From: an uncultured Acidobacteriia bacterium
Lineage (GTDB): Bacteria; Acidobacteriota; Terriglobia; Bryobacterales; Bryobacteraceae
Length of the DNA stretch: 64,000 bases
NCBI GenBank assembly: GCA_903923395.1
Contig: CAIXXM010000162.1
Location: 1 to 64,000 of the forward strand
Direction of reading: 5' to 3'
In this document: positions 1 through 9,300 of the stretch, one piece after another
Numbering within the stretch: position 1 is the first letter of the stretch
Layout: each line of letters starts with the position of its first letter
Position numbers and translations under genes: made by a program
Notes under the pieces: model-generated
Seen by the model: only the letters and a program-made list of their open reading frames with translations
Databases searched by the model: none
What the model was told of the DNA's origin: nothing

Positions 1-1859
1 ATTCCATAAGCGATGTCCGGCAAAGTGTCCGGACCGATCAACTTGCCCTTTGGCGTCGCATCTTCGCGTTCTCCGGGCCGGCATACCTGGTCAGCGTCGG
101 CTACATGGACCCCGGCAACTGGGCCGCCGATCTGGACGGTGGTGCCCACTTCGGCTATTCCCTGCTCTGGGTCCTGGTCATGTCCAACGCCATGGCCATT
201 CTGCTGCAAACCTTGAGCGCACGCCTCGGCATTGTAACCGGACGCGATCTTGCCCAGGCCTGCCGCGAAACCTATCCCAAAGCCGTCAACACCGCGCTCT
301 GGTTCCTCTGCGAAATTGCCATCGTCGCCTGTGATCTGGCAGAGGTCCTCGGGGCCGCCATTGCCCTGAATCTGCTGTTTCACCTGCCGCTGCTGGCAGC
401 AGTAGCGCTCACGGCGCTCGATACCCTGCTCATTCTCTGGCTGCAAAAGTTCGGCATCCGCTATCTGGAAGCCTTCGTCATCGCACTGGTCGCCATCATC
501 GCCATTTGCTTCGGCATCGAGATCTGCTTCGCCAAGCCCGCACTGCTCGAAGTCGCCTCGGGTTTGCTCCCCAGCCTGACCGGCAGGAGCCTCTACACCG
601 CCATCGCCATGCTTGGCGCGACGGTGATGCCGCACAATCTCTATCTGCACTCGGCACTGGTCCAGACCCGAAAGATTGGAAAGTCGAACGAGGCCAAACG
701 CTCCGCCTGCAAATTCAACATGATTGACTGCACCATCGCGCTGAACGGGGCGATGTTCGTCAACGGTGCCATCCTGGTGCTCGCCGGCGCGGTCTTTTTC
801 AAGGCGCACCGGGATGTTTCGGAAATCCAGCAGGCCTACGAACTGCTCGCCCCCCTGATGGGCACCATCCTCGCCGCCAAGCTCTTCGGCATCGCCCTGT
901 TCTGCTCCGGCCAATCCTCAACCCTCACCGGCACCATGGCCGGCCAGATCATCATGGAGGGCTTCCTCAACATCCGCGTCCGGCCATGGCTGCGCCGCCT
1001 GGTCACGCGCCTGCTCGCCATCGCCCCGGCCGTGTTGGTGATCTGGATCTCCGGCGACAAGGGCACGTTCAAACTTCTGCTGCTCAGCCAGGTGATCCTG
1101 AACCTGCAATTGCCCTTCGCAATTATCCCGCTCATCCAATTCACGGGGGACCGAAACCGCATGGGCGAATTCGCCAACGGACCCTGGCTGCGCGCCGCGG
1201 GCTGGACCACCACGGTTATTGTTCTCGGCCTCAACATCTGGCTCGCCCTGCAAACCATGAATGACTGGGCTGTCTCGGCCGGGTCTTACGGCTGGCTGGT
1301 TTGGGGCATCACCGCGCCCGTCTGCCTCGGCCTGCTGTCGCTCCTCGTGTGGATCGCCACCCAGCCGTACCACAGAAAAACCGCCGTTCCCGCCACCCTC
1401 GGTCTCGAAAGCGCCTCCACCGAATTCCTCATCGTCCCGCAGTACAAGCGCATCATGGTGACCGTCGACCATTCCCCTTTGGACCGTGTCGCGCTCAGTC
1501 ACGCCGCCGCCCTCGCCTCCCGCAGCGGTGCACGCGTCTATCTCTTCCATGTGGAAGAAGGCGTCACCAGCCAGGTCTACGGCTCCGAAGCCTCCACCGC
1601 CGAGGTCGAAGCCGGCGAAGATTATCTGGACCGCCTGGTGTCCTCCCTCGGCAAAATCGATATCGATGTCGAGATCGCCATCCGTCACGGCTCCCAGGCG
1701 CGCCGCGAGATCATCGCTTTCGCCCGCGAAGTCAACCCCGACCTCATCGTGATGGGCGCGCACGGCCACGGCGGCATTCTCGACCTGATTTTCGGCAACA
1801 CCATCAACCCCGTCCGGCACGCTTTGCGCATTCCCATCCTGGTTGTCCGTGACAACTAG
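1..1859 (+). CDS. NRAMP-family divalent metal (Mn/Fe) transporter fused to a UspA domain, 5' end missing
   Basis: The reading frame is open from base 3, so the true start lies before the window; 618 residues are visible. The N-terminal ~400 residues are a multi-pass membrane protein with the NRAMP signature DPGNW at visible residues 36-40 (TM1 metal site) and MPHNLYLHS near residue 209 (TM6 metal site). These residues bind Mn2+ or Fe2+ in the inner membrane family that couples uptake to protons. From about residue 480 a universal stress protein domain begins (YKRIMVTVDHS) and ends with GAHGHGG...GNT, close to the G-2X-G-9X-G nucleotide-binding pattern, so ATP binding is plausible. NRAMP-Usp fusions are known; the Usp part may sense energy or stress state, which is inference. 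No other metal gene is adjacent. Confidence 0.93.
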   Translation, partial: SISDVRQSVRTDQLALWRRIFAFSGPAYLVSVGYMDPGNWAADLDGGAHFGYSLLWVLVMSNAMAILLQTLSARLGIVTGRDLAQACRETYPKAVNTALWFLCEIAIVACDLAEVLGAAIALNLLFHLPLLAAVALTALDTLLILWLQKFGIRYLEAFVIALVAIIAICFGIEICFAKPALLEVASGLLPSLTGRSLYTAIAMLGATVMPHNLYLHSALVQTRKIGKSNEAKRSACKFNMIDCTIALNGAMFVNGAILVLAGAVFFKAHRDVSEIQQAYELLAPLMGTILAAKLFGIALFCSGQSSTLTGTMAGQIIMEGFLNIRVRPWLRRLVTRLLAIAPAVLVIWISGDKGTFKLLLLSQVILNLQLPFAIIPLIQFTGDRNRMGEFANGPWLRAAGWTTTVIVLGLNIWLALQTMNDWAVSAGSYGWLVWGITAPVCLGLLSLLVWIATQPYHRKTAVPATLGLESASTEFLIVPQYKRIMVTVDHSPLDRVALSHAAALASRSGARVYLFHVEEGVTSQVYGSEASTAEVEAGEDYLDRLVSSLGKIDIDVEIAIRHGSQARREIIAFAREVNPDLIVMGAHGHGGILDLIFGNTINPVRHALRIPILVVRDN

Positions 1860-1997
1860 AAATGCCCCAAAGTGGGACAGTGCGTCACAAAACCGTGTCG
1901 GAGTGGAACAGAGATGCCGGGAAGCAGTCTGTTAAGTGTCCTGGAATCAATACGCAACGAATGGCAGGGCAGATGCATCTGGAAGTGTGTCAGAGTT

Positions 1998-2534
1998 ATG
2001 ACCCGCCTTCGTCACATCGCCGCTGCCCTGCTCGCCGTCACCCTCCTGCCCGGAGTCACGCTGCAGCAGATGACAGTCGATGAAATGACGCAACAGGCGA
2101 CCGCCATCGTGACCGCCAGAGTCACCGGCACTTCCGCCAGCTTCACCGGCCAGACCATCTACACCCACTACAAGCTCCAGATCACTGAAACCCTGAAGGG
2201 CTTCCCCACGCAGGATGTCGTCGTTCCCGGCGGCACGGTCGGCAAATACCGGCAGTTGTTCCCCGGCACCCCCGAACTGCAACCCGGCCAGGATTATCTT
2301 CTCTTCCTCTGGACCTCCTCCACCGGCCTGACCCACCTGATGGGACTCTCGCAGGGCGTTTTCGCCCTCGCGCCGCAAGCCGATGGCTCCACCGTCGCGA
2401 GCCGGGGCATCATCGGGGAGCTCATGCTCGACAAGACAGGGCGCCAAGTTCGCGATCAAGGCGTCCAAATGAAACTGGCCGACGTACGGACCCGTATTGT
2501 GACGCTGCAACGCTCGGGGACGGTGCTGCGGTGA
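1998..2534 (+). CDS. Secreted protein of unknown function paired with a matrixin-like protease
   Basis: A 178-residue protein with a signal peptide (MTRLRHIAAALLAVTLLPG). The ATG at 1998 is chosen because it opens directly onto the signal peptide, although the frame is open further upstream. The mature part has a pattern I associate with exported proteins beside metalloproteases in acidobacteria and myxobacteria: an MTxxA...IVTA start, a TIYTHYKLQITETLKG segment, then PGG and a LLFLW strand. No catalytic motif is visible. Its stop overlaps the GTG of the next gene by 4 bases (GTGA), so the two are almost certainly co-translated. A role as accessory or inhibitor of the protease is only a guess. 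Confidence 0.8.
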   Translation: MTRLRHIAAALLAVTLLPGVTLQQMTVDEMTQQATAIVTARVTGTSASFTGQTIYTHYKLQITETLKGFPTQDVVVPGGTVGKYRQLFPGTPELQPGQDYLLFLWTSSTGLTHLMGLSQGVFALAPQADGSTVASRGIIGELMLDKTGRQVRDQGVQMKLADVRTRIVTLQRSGTVLR

Positions 2535-5077
2535 AACGCTTCGGACTCTTCCTCGCCCTCGCAGCCGCAGCGTGCGTTCCCACGCAGGCTTACTACCACT
2601 TTGTGCACTACCTGGCTCAGGGCGTACTGCAGGAAAAGTTCGATCTGACCGCGCTTCCCAACAGCACCGTTGCCTTTTTCGTCTCCGAAGACGGCCCGGT
2701 GCAGTATGCACAGAATGACACCTTTAATTCCGTGCTCAGCCAAATCCAGCAGGCCACGCAGGTTTGGAACGGTGTTTCCACCTCCGCGCTGCGCGTAACC
2801 TTCGGCGGACTCGAAAACATCTCCACACCGCAAAATCAGGCTGGTGGCGACGTGGTCTTCGAAGACCTGCCTCCCGGGCTTTACGGTTACGGCGGCCCCA
2901 CTTCCACCGGGGCCCCGGTCACCACGATCAACGGAACGTTCATTCCCATCAACCGCGCCGTGGTTCACCTGAACCGCAACCTGACCCTGCAACCCGGCCC
3001 CAGCTATGCGGAAAGCTTCTTCCTGACCGCCGTCCACGAGATGGGCCACGCTCTTGGTCTCCAACACACGTTTACCTCCGCAGCAATGTCCACCGCGACC
3101 ACCCGGGCCACTTCTCTGAGCCGACCCATTCAGGCCGATGACGTTGCTGGCCTCTCCGTCCTCTACCCCGCCGCCGCCTTCAACCAGTTCGGCAGTATTA
3201 CCGGGCGCATCACAACCTCGACCGGACAACCGGTGCACATGGCATCGGTGGTGGCAATTCGCGCCGGCGGTGACGCCATCAGCACCATGACCCTGACCGA
3301 CGGCACCTTCAACATGCAGGGTGTGCCGCCGGGTATCTACTACGTCTATACCCATTCGCTCCCGCCAGACGCCGACGTCCGCGGACCGTATGACAGCAAT
3401 GGCAACACGGTCGCCTGGAGCGGGACAACCGATTCGCTTTTCTATCCGGGAACCACTAATTACACCCAGGCCACCCCGGTCACCGTGACCGCGGGAGCCG
3501 CCTCGCCCGGCGTCAATGTCGCAGTGAAAAGCCGCGCCTTCGTGCCGCTTTACGATGCCTCCGTCTACGCGTTCTTCAACCAGAACACCATCGCAGTGAA
3601 GCCCGCGGCAGTGGATCTCCAAACGCCGGGCACCACAGTCGTGGCTTCCGGTGCCGGACTCGGGTCCAACGGACAGGCCCCCGGCCTCGGCGTGCAGTTC
3701 ATCGGCGGCGGCGTTCGGATCAACCAGGGCGGCATCCGCCCCTACCTCTCCGGCGGCTACACCTACGTTGCTCTCGATCTCAGCTTTTCGTTTGGCGCAA
3801 ATGCCGGTCCGCAACACCTCGTCTTCACCACCACGGACTACATGAGCGTGCTGCCCTCCGGCGTGAATCTGACCACCAGCGCGCCGCCCTCCGTGACATC
3901 CATCTCGGCGAACAAAGACGGCACGGCCACGGTCACGGGCAAAAACCTCACCGCCTCCAGCCTGATCTACTTTGACGGCATCCCTGCCACGGTCAACTCC
4001 ATCGATCCAGTTGCAGGAGTTGCAAACGTCACACCGCCTCTTGGCACGGGCGGACAGACGTCGACCATCACCATTTACAACAGTGACGGCCAAAACTCCC
4101 AGTTCGTACAGGCCACCTCTCCGGTGACCTATCAATACCCCGCCGCACCGTCCCCCACCATCACAGCGGTTTCGCCCGCCACCTTGCCGGCCGGCGCGGA
4201 AGCCGTGGTCGATATCCAAGCCTCGGGCACATCGTTCCAGCAGGGTGTCACTACCGTGGGCTTCGGCTCCAGCGACATTTTCGTCCGCAAGGTCTTCGTC
4301 CTCTCCCCCACGCACTTGCTGGTAGACGTTTCGATCGCCAAAGGCGCAGCACTCACCGTGACGGACATCAGTATCTTCACCGGCTTCCAGATCGCCACCA
4401 GTTCCTCGGCATTCCAAATCACCGGTGCCTTGCTCCCCACCAAGCCCAACGTCATTCCGCTGCTGATCAATGCGGCACCTTACCTGACGGGCTCATACGC
4501 AGGAGCCACCGTGAGCCTCTACGGTGCCAATCTTGCGAACGGCAACCCCGTGCTGACTCTCGGCGGACAGACGATTCCTCTGCTCTACAGTTCCCCGACG
4601 CAGATCAACTTCACCATTCCCGCCGGATTCCCGCAGGGTCCCGCGGTGTTGAACCTGTATAACGGCAGTGACAGCGCTTTCGCCGTCGCCGTCAACGTAG
4701 ATACCCCTCCTGCTCTGATCGCGGGCCTGCAAAGTGCTTCCGGCGTTGTAGTGGACGCCAGTCATGCCGCGCATGCCGGTGATACCGTCAACATCCTGGT
4801 CACCAGGTTTGCCGACCCCTCTGCCAACATTGCACCCAGCCGCGTCAGCGTGAATATCGGCGGCTCCACCCACACGCCCTACTCGGTCACTTACGCGGGC
4901 AACGGCCAGTATCAAATCAGCTTCCTGGTGACCGCTTCGGATCCACTGGGCGCAGCCGATGAGATCGTGGTTTACCTCGATGGCCGCAGCAGTATGCCGG
5001 GCACCATTTCGATTGCCCGGAGCAATGGTTCCTTCGACCCCGCGACCGATGGCTCCACCGATAATTCGGGCAACTAA
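2531..5077 (+). CDS. Secreted matrixin-like zinc metalloprotease with IPT/TIG-like repeats and a Solibacter-type C-terminal domain
   Basis: 848 residues from a GTG start, with a Sec signal peptide. The extended zinc site HExGHxxGxxH is intact (H169, E170, H173, H179) and is followed by AAMSTATT, a plausible Met-turn, as in metzincins of the matrixin type. Residues ~218-285 look like a carboxypeptidase-regulatory-like beta sandwich (GSITGRITTSTGQPV). The middle carries two or three IPT/TIG-like immunoglobulin folds. The last ~200 residues (NAAPYLTGSYAGATVSLYG, PTQINFTIP) resemble the TIGR03437 Solibacter C-terminal domain, common at the ends of large exported proteins in this group. It is probably a secreted or surface protease acting on protein outside the cell. 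It overlaps the upstream secreted-protein gene by 4 bases. Confidence 0.85.
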   Translation: MKRFGLFLALAAAACVPTQAYYHFVHYLAQGVLQEKFDLTALPNSTVAFFVSEDGPVQYAQNDTFNSVLSQIQQATQVWNGVSTSALRVTFGGLENISTPQNQAGGDVVFEDLPPGLYGYGGPTSTGAPVTTINGTFIPINRAVVHLNRNLTLQPGPSYAESFFLTAVHEMGHALGLQHTFTSAAMSTATTRATSLSRPIQADDVAGLSVLYPAAAFNQFGSITGRITTSTGQPVHMASVVAIRAGGDAISTMTLTDGTFNMQGVPPGIYYVYTHSLPPDADVRGPYDSNGNTVAWSGTTDSLFYPGTTNYTQATPVTVTAGAASPGVNVAVKSRAFVPLYDASVYAFFNQNTIAVKPAAVDLQTPGTTVVASGAGLGSNGQAPGLGVQFIGGGVRINQGGIRPYLSGGYTYVALDLSFSFGANAGPQHLVFTTTDYMSVLPSGVNLTTSAPPSVTSISANKDGTATVTGKNLTASSLIYFDGIPATVNSIDPVAGVANVTPPLGTGGQTSTITIYNSDGQNSQFVQATSPVTYQYPAAPSPTITAVSPATLPAGAEAVVDIQASGTSFQQGVTTVGFGSSDIFVRKVFVLSPTHLLVDVSIAKGAALTVTDISIFTGFQIATSSSAFQITGALLPTKPNVIPLLINAAPYLTGSYAGATVSLYGANLANGNPVLTLGGQTIPLLYSSPTQINFTIPAGFPQGPAVLNLYNGSDSAFAVAVNVDTPPALIAGLQSASGVVVDASHAAHAGDTVNILVTRFADPSANIAPSRVSVNIGGSTHTPYSVTYAGNGQYQISFLVTASDPLGAADEIVVYLDGRSSMPGTISIARSNGSFDPATDGSTDNSGN

Positions 5078-5120
5078 CCACTCGGCAAATCAGCAGCTTT
5101 CCAACGAAACCGGTTTGCAA

Positions 5121-5126
5121 TAGAAT
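5121..5126 (+). promoter_or_regulatory. Possible -10 box (TAGAAT) of a leaderless transcript
   Basis: TAGAAT lies 6 bases before the GTG at 5133 (3 before the alternative TTG at 5130), so transcription would begin at the start codon. No clear -35 box and no Shine-Dalgarno sequence are visible. Similar start-proximal hexamers precede several other genes here. Confidence 0.3.
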
Positions 5127-5129
5127 CAG

Positions 5130-6260
5130 TTGGTGCCAAATCAGGATTCCAACTCCCCCAGACGTAACTTCCTCCGTGGAGTCGCCTCCGCCGCCGGACT
5201 GGCTGCCGTGCCCGCAGCCGCCCAGGCGCAGACCACAGGCGCAGCCGCTGCCCTGCCAGCCTATGCCCGCCGCCAGACCCACAAATCCCTGAAGCAATCG
5301 AGCTTTGACCGCACAGGCGGCAATTCTGACCGCTGGCCCATCGCCCCGGGTGCCACGCTCGAAGTCTTCAAATCCGATGGCCCCGGCATTATTACGCACA
5401 TCTGGTTCACCATAGCCGCCCAGAGCGGCATGCACCTCAAGGAACTGGTCCTCCGCGCCTACTGGGATGGCAACAGCAAGCCCAGCGTGGAGGTACCCGT
5501 CGGTGATTTCTTTGGTCTCAATCTCGGCAACTATACCGTCTACCAATCGGCATTTCTGAACTGTTCCTCAGTCAAAGGATTGAACGCCTACTTCGCCATG
5601 CCGTTCAAGAAATCCGCCTTGCTGACCATCACTAATCAGGGCAAGCAGCCCGTCGGCTCTTTCTACTCCAACATCGATTACCAACTCGTGTCTGCCCTCC
5701 CGCAGGACAGTCTCTATTTCCACGCGCAGTACCGCCAGTCCGCGCCGAATCCACAAGTCAAATTCGCGCCGGGGGAAAAGGAAATCAACCTCGACGGGAA
5801 ACAGAACTACGTCTTCGCGGAAACCCGCGGCGCAGGCCACTTGATGGGCGTCACCATGGGGGTTCTACAGAACAACGAAAACTGGTTCGGCGAAGGCGAC
5901 GAAATGATCTTCATCGACGACGAAACCAAACCCGCCATCACCGGCACCGGCACAGAGGACTATATTTGCGGCGCCTGGGATTTCGGCGGCCGCGACGGTG
6001 CCATCCCCTTCGCCCACCTCTACAACGGAGCCCAGTTCATCCAAACTCCCGAACACGGCGGCGGAAGATACTTGATGTACCGCTGGCATGCTGATAATCC
6101 AGTCACCTTCAACCGCTATCTCAAACACACCATCGAGCATGGCCACGCCAATGACCGCGCCGATAACTTCTACACCGTGTGTTACTGGTACCAGACCGAA
6201 CCCTTCACCGATTTCCCCGCCCTGCCGCCGGTGGAACAACGCGTGCCCCTGCTCAAATAG
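5130..6260 (+). CDS. Tat-exported GH172 / DUF2961 family glycoside hydrolase-like protein
   Basis: 376 residues starting at TTG 5130 (GTG 5133 is equally possible). The N terminus has a twin-arginine signal (PRRNFLRG followed by an Ala-rich stretch ending AAAQAQ). The body matches DUF2961, now family GH172: the RTGGNSDRWPI segment, DGPGIITHIWFTI, a YWDGNSKPSVEVPVGDFFG block and the later GTGTEDY motif. Characterised members act on fructofuranose or arabinofuranose linkages as exo-glycosidases or difructose-dianhydride enzymes. The substrate here is unknown. It stands between the protease and an M20 peptidase gene with no carbohydrate genes next to it. Confidence 0.85.
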   Translation: MVPNQDSNSPRRNFLRGVASAAGLAAVPAAAQAQTTGAAAALPAYARRQTHKSLKQSSFDRTGGNSDRWPIAPGATLEVFKSDGPGIITHIWFTIAAQSGMHLKELVLRAYWDGNSKPSVEVPVGDFFGLNLGNYTVYQSAFLNCSSVKGLNAYFAMPFKKSALLTITNQGKQPVGSFYSNIDYQLVSALPQDSLYFHAQYRQSAPNPQVKFAPGEKEINLDGKQNYVFAETRGAGHLMGVTMGVLQNNENWFGEGDEMIFIDDETKPAITGTGTEDYICGAWDFGGRDGAIPFAHLYNGAQFIQTPEHGGGRYLMYRWHADNPVTFNRYLKHTIEHGHANDRADNFYTVCYWYQTEPFTDFPALPPVEQRVPLLK

Positions 6261-6315
6261 AAACAGTCCGGCACCGCCCGGGACTCAGTAGAATAAACTG
6301 AACACCCCAACCGGC

Positions 6316-7467
6316 ATGCCCGACACTGACCCCGTCCTCCAATGGACCCAGCAACAACAACCGGCGCTCACCGCCTTCCTGAAACAACTCGTCGAATGTG
6401 AGTCCCCCAGCGACTCGCCCGCGCACGTCAACCGCTTCGTCGAACTCTTTCAAGACCTCACCAGCCGGGACGCCACGTTTCGGCGTATCCCCTCCAAAAC
6501 CCAGGGCGATCACCTCCTCTGCACGTTCCACCTGCCAGGGAAGAAGAAAACCGGGCAGGTGCTGGCTCTCGGCCATTCCGATACCGTTTGGCCATTGGGC
6601 ACTCTGGCCAGAATGCCCTTCCGGGAAGCCGAAGGGCGGCTCTGGGGCCCGGGCGTTCTCGACATGAAGGCCGGCCTCGCCTTCTTCGTCTTCGCCATGC
6701 GCGCGCTGCGCGAACTGGAGATTCCGGTCGCCCACAAAGTCGTCCTGCAAGTCAATTCCGATGAGGAAATCGGCAGCAAGACCTCGCGCGAACTCACGGA
6801 GAAGTCAGCCAAAGCCAGCAAGGCGGTGCTTGTCCTCGAACCGGGTACCGGACTCACCGGAAAGGCCAAGACCGCCCGCAAAGGCATCGGCTTTTACAAA
6901 CTCAAAGCCCGCGGCATCGCCTCCCATGCCGGGGTGGATTTCGAAAAAGGGGCCAGCGCCATCGTGGAACTCTCCCGCCAGATTGACCGCATCGCTGGCT
7001 TCACGGATCCCGCACGCGGCATTACCGTGAACCCCGGCGTCTTCCAGGGCGGCACCAGGTCCAACGTCATCGCGGAAGAGGCCTTTACGGATATCGATTT
7101 CCGCGTCCCCAAACTGCGTGACTTCACCGCACTCGAAAAGAAATTCCAATCCCTCAAAGCAGTAGACCAGCGCTGCCGTCTCGAATTGACCGGCGGCCTG
7201 AACCGCCCGCCCATGGAACGCTCCAAAGGCGTGATCGCACTCTACAAGCTCGCGAAACAACAGGCAGCCGCGCTGGGTTTCCCCCTCGAAGAATCTGCCA
7301 CGGGCGGCGGCTCCGATGGTAATTTCACCGCCGCGCTCGGCATCCCCACGCTTGACGGACTCGGTGCCGTGGGTGAAGGCGCCCACGCTGCCCACGAAAG
7401 TTTGCTCGTGGAACATATTGCTTCGCGCACCGCTCTTCTCGCCAGGCTCACCGCCGCGATATCTTAA
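6316..7467 (+). CDS. M20 family zinc metallopeptidase, carboxypeptidase G2-like
   Basis: 383 residues, close to the usual length. The dizinc site of M20 peptidases is visible in order: H87 and D89 in GHSDTVWP, D116 in GVLDMKAG, E150/E151 in SDEEIGS, E175 in VLEPGT, and the final histidine in HAAHES. The GxxSHAGVDFEKGASAI block is the start of the dimerisation domain. The family cleaves C-terminal glutamate from peptides or folate-like compounds, or deacylates amino acids. No signal peptide is visible, so it should act in the cytoplasm. It leads a same-strand run with NIPSNAP, DUF1684 and maf genes (7 bases to the next start). Confidence 0.92.
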   Translation: MPDTDPVLQWTQQQQPALTAFLKQLVECESPSDSPAHVNRFVELFQDLTSRDATFRRIPSKTQGDHLLCTFHLPGKKKTGQVLALGHSDTVWPLGTLARMPFREAEGRLWGPGVLDMKAGLAFFVFAMRALRELEIPVAHKVVLQVNSDEEIGSKTSRELTEKSAKASKAVLVLEPGTGLTGKAKTARKGIGFYKLKARGIASHAGVDFEKGASAIVELSRQIDRIAGFTDPARGITVNPGVFQGGTRSNVIAEEAFTDIDFRVPKLRDFTALEKKFQSLKAVDQRCRLELTGGLNRPPMERSKGVIALYKLAKQQAAALGFPLEESATGGGSDGNFTAALGIPTLDGLGAVGEGAHAAHESLLVEHIASRTALLARLTAAIS

Positions 7468-7474
7468 ATCAGAT

Positions 7475-7894
7475 ATGAAGACCCACGTTCTCTCGTTCCT
7501 CGCCGGAGCGGCACTGGTCATGCTCATGACAATGACTCCCTCATCCCACGCAGCCCCCGCGGGCAAGGTGTACGAACTCCGCACCTACCATTGCTTTGAC
7601 GGCAAGCTGGAAAATCTGAAGACCCGTTTCCGCGACCACACCATTGAAATCTTCAACCGCCACGGCATGAAGAGCATCGCCTACTGGGTGCCGCAGGATG
7701 AACCCGCTTCCAAGAACACTCTCATCTACATCCTGGAACACCCCAGCCGTGAAGAAGGCGAAAAGAACTGGAAGGCCTTCCGCGAAGATCCTGAATGGGT
7801 GAAGGTAAGCAAAGCCTCCGAAGAGGGCGGCAAGATCGTCGAAAAGGTCGACCGCGTCTGGATGAGCACCGCTGATTTCTCTCCGATGAAATAA
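7475..7894 (+). CDS. NIPSNAP family protein, exported
   Basis: 139 residues starting at ATG 7475. A signal peptide (MKTHVLSFLAGAALVMLMT) ends near AAPAG. The mature part is a single NIPSNAP domain: it begins VYELRTYHCFDGKLENLKTRF, continues through HGMKSIAYWVPQDEP and ends with the EHPSREEGEKNWKAF helix, a ferredoxin-like (Dabb-type) fold. The biochemical role of bacterial NIPSNAP proteins is not established. It sits 3 bases before the DUF1684 gene, so co-expression is likely. Confidence 0.9.
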   Translation: MKTHVLSFLAGAALVMLMTMTPSSHAAPAGKVYELRTYHCFDGKLENLKTRFRDHTIEIFNRHGMKSIAYWVPQDEPASKNTLIYILEHPSREEGEKNWKAFREDPEWVKVSKASEEGGKIVEKVDRVWMSTADFSPMK

Positions 7895-7897
7895 ACC

Positions 7898-8704
7898 ATG
7901 CTGCCTCTTTTGCTCTCCACACTCCTGCTCGCGGCCGGTGATCCGGCGTATCTCAAAGAGATCCAGGACTGGCGCTCCAATTACGAAGCCGGTCTGAAGG
8001 GTCCGAAGGGCTGGCTCTCCGTCGCCGGACTGACCTGGCTGCACGAAGGCGCGAACAGCGTCGGCAGTGACGGCAAGTCAGATGTCCCCCTGCCTGCGGG
8101 TACGCCAGCGCAGGCCGGCAAGCTCACTCTGCAGGGCGGCAAGGTGCTGTGGAATGGCAAAGAACTGCAGATGGAAGGTTCAGAAAAGCCGGACGTCGTC
8201 CTGTTCGGTGAAGTCCAGATGACCGTCATCAAGCGCGGAGACCGCATCGGTGCGCGTCTCCGCGACCCCAACGCCGCCACACGCAAGAACTACCAAGGCT
8301 CAGACTGGTACCAGGTGGATCCGAAATGGAACGTCAAGGCGAAATGGGTGGCGCAGCCGAAGAAGATCCCGATCGTGAACATTCTCGGCATGAAGGAAGA
8401 CCAGGATTCCCCCGGCTACGCGGAGTTCACGCTGCTCGGCAAGACGATCCGGCTCGAACCCGTCGTTGAAGGCAACCAGCTCTTCTTCATCTTCAAAGAC
8501 CAGACCAGCGGAAAATCCACCTATGGTGCAGGCCGCTACCTGTATACGGACATGCCCAAGGATGGTTTCGTGCGCCTGGAGTTTAATGAGGCGAAGAATC
8601 CACCCTGTGCCTTCATCGCTTTCGCTACCTGCCCCCTCCCGCCGCGCCAGAACGCAATGCCCATCGCGCTCGAAGCAGGCGAGAAGAAATACGGCTCGCA
8701 TTGA
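7898..8704 (+). CDS. DUF1684 domain protein, exported
   Basis: 268 residues with a short signal peptide ([14 protein letters not shown]). The DUF1684 signature is clear: [28 protein letters not shown], then [15 protein letters not shown] and the C-terminal [28 protein letters not shown] with [11 protein letters not shown]. The family has a compact beta-rich fold and no proven activity; invariant Cys and Pro near the end are conserved in what I see. The stop codon shares bases with the maf start (TGATG), implying coupled translation. Confidence 0.9.
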   Translation: MLPLLLSTLLLAAGDPAYLKEIQDWRSNYEAGLKGPKGWLSVAGLTWLHEGANSVGSDGKSDVPLPAGTPAQAGKLTLQGGKVLWNGKELQMEGSEKPDVVLFGEVQMTVIKRGDRIGARLRDPNAATRKNYQGSDWYQVDPKWNVKAKWVAQPKKIPIVNILGMKEDQDSPGYAEFTLLGKTIRLEPVVEGNQLFFIFKDQTSGKSTYGAGRYLYTDMPKDGFVRLEFNEAKNPPCAFIAFATCPLPPRQNAMPIALEAGEKKYGSH

Positions 8705-9264
8705 TGCCCTCGGGGTTGTCGCTGGTCCTGGCGTCCAAGTCGCCCAGACGCGCGGAGTTATTGAAGGCCGCAGGGATCGACTTTACGGTCCGTACCGCCG
8801 ATATCGATGAGTCCGTCCTCGCGGGAGAAACACCCGCGGGTTACGTCACGCGCCTCGCCGTCGAAAAAGCGCAGGCCGTCACCGCCTTCCATCACGAAAT
8901 CATCCTCGCCGCGGACACCAGCGTGGTGATCGGCGATGAAATTCTCGGCAAGCCTGCGGACCCGGCCGAAGCAGCCTCCATGCTGCGGAAATTATCCGGC
9001 CGTACCCACTTCGTCATCACCGGAATCTGCCTGCGCCGGGGCACGCAGCTCATCAAAGATACCGTCTCCACCGCTGTTTCTTTCAGCTCCATGACCGACG
9101 CAGAGATTGACTGGTATGTGAGCACCGGCGAACCCATGGACAAAGCCGGCGCTTACGGCATCCAGGGCTTCGCCTCGCGTTTTATTGACCGGATAGAAGG
9201 CTCGTACGCCAACGTCGTCGGTCTGCCCGTCGATCTCGTTTACCGTTATCTGAATGAGATGTAA
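8704..9264 (+). CDS. maf: Maf family nucleoside triphosphate pyrophosphatase
   Basis: 186 residues from ATG 8704, which overlaps the DUF1684 stop. The diagnostic Maf motif [11 protein letters not shown] is at residues 9-19, followed by the conserved AADTSVV and GKPADPAEA blocks and the late [28 protein letters not shown] block. Maf enzymes hydrolyse (d)NTPs, mostly dTTP and UTP or modified pyrimidines, to monophosphates and limit incorporation of damaged bases; overproduction in some species blocks septation. It is cytoplasmic and last in its run. Confidence 0.95.
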   Translation: MPSGLSLVLASKSPRRAELLKAAGIDFTVRTADIDESVLAGETPAGYVTRLAVEKAQAVTAFHHEIILAADTSVVIGDEILGKPADPAEAASMLRKLSGRTHFVITGICLRRGTQLIKDTVSTAVSFSSMTDAEIDWYVSTGEPMDKAGAYGIQGFASRFIDRIEGSYANVVGLPVDLVYRYLNEM

Positions 9265-9300
9265 TCCCCTTTCGCCGAATCGCCGTCTACACAGACGGGC

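Noticed and set aside
2456-4417. 653-codon ORF antisense to the matrixin-like protease
   Set aside because: Composition is the Gly/Arg/Asp/Val-rich shadow expected opposite GC-rich coding sequence; the sense frame has a signal peptide and an intact zinc site.
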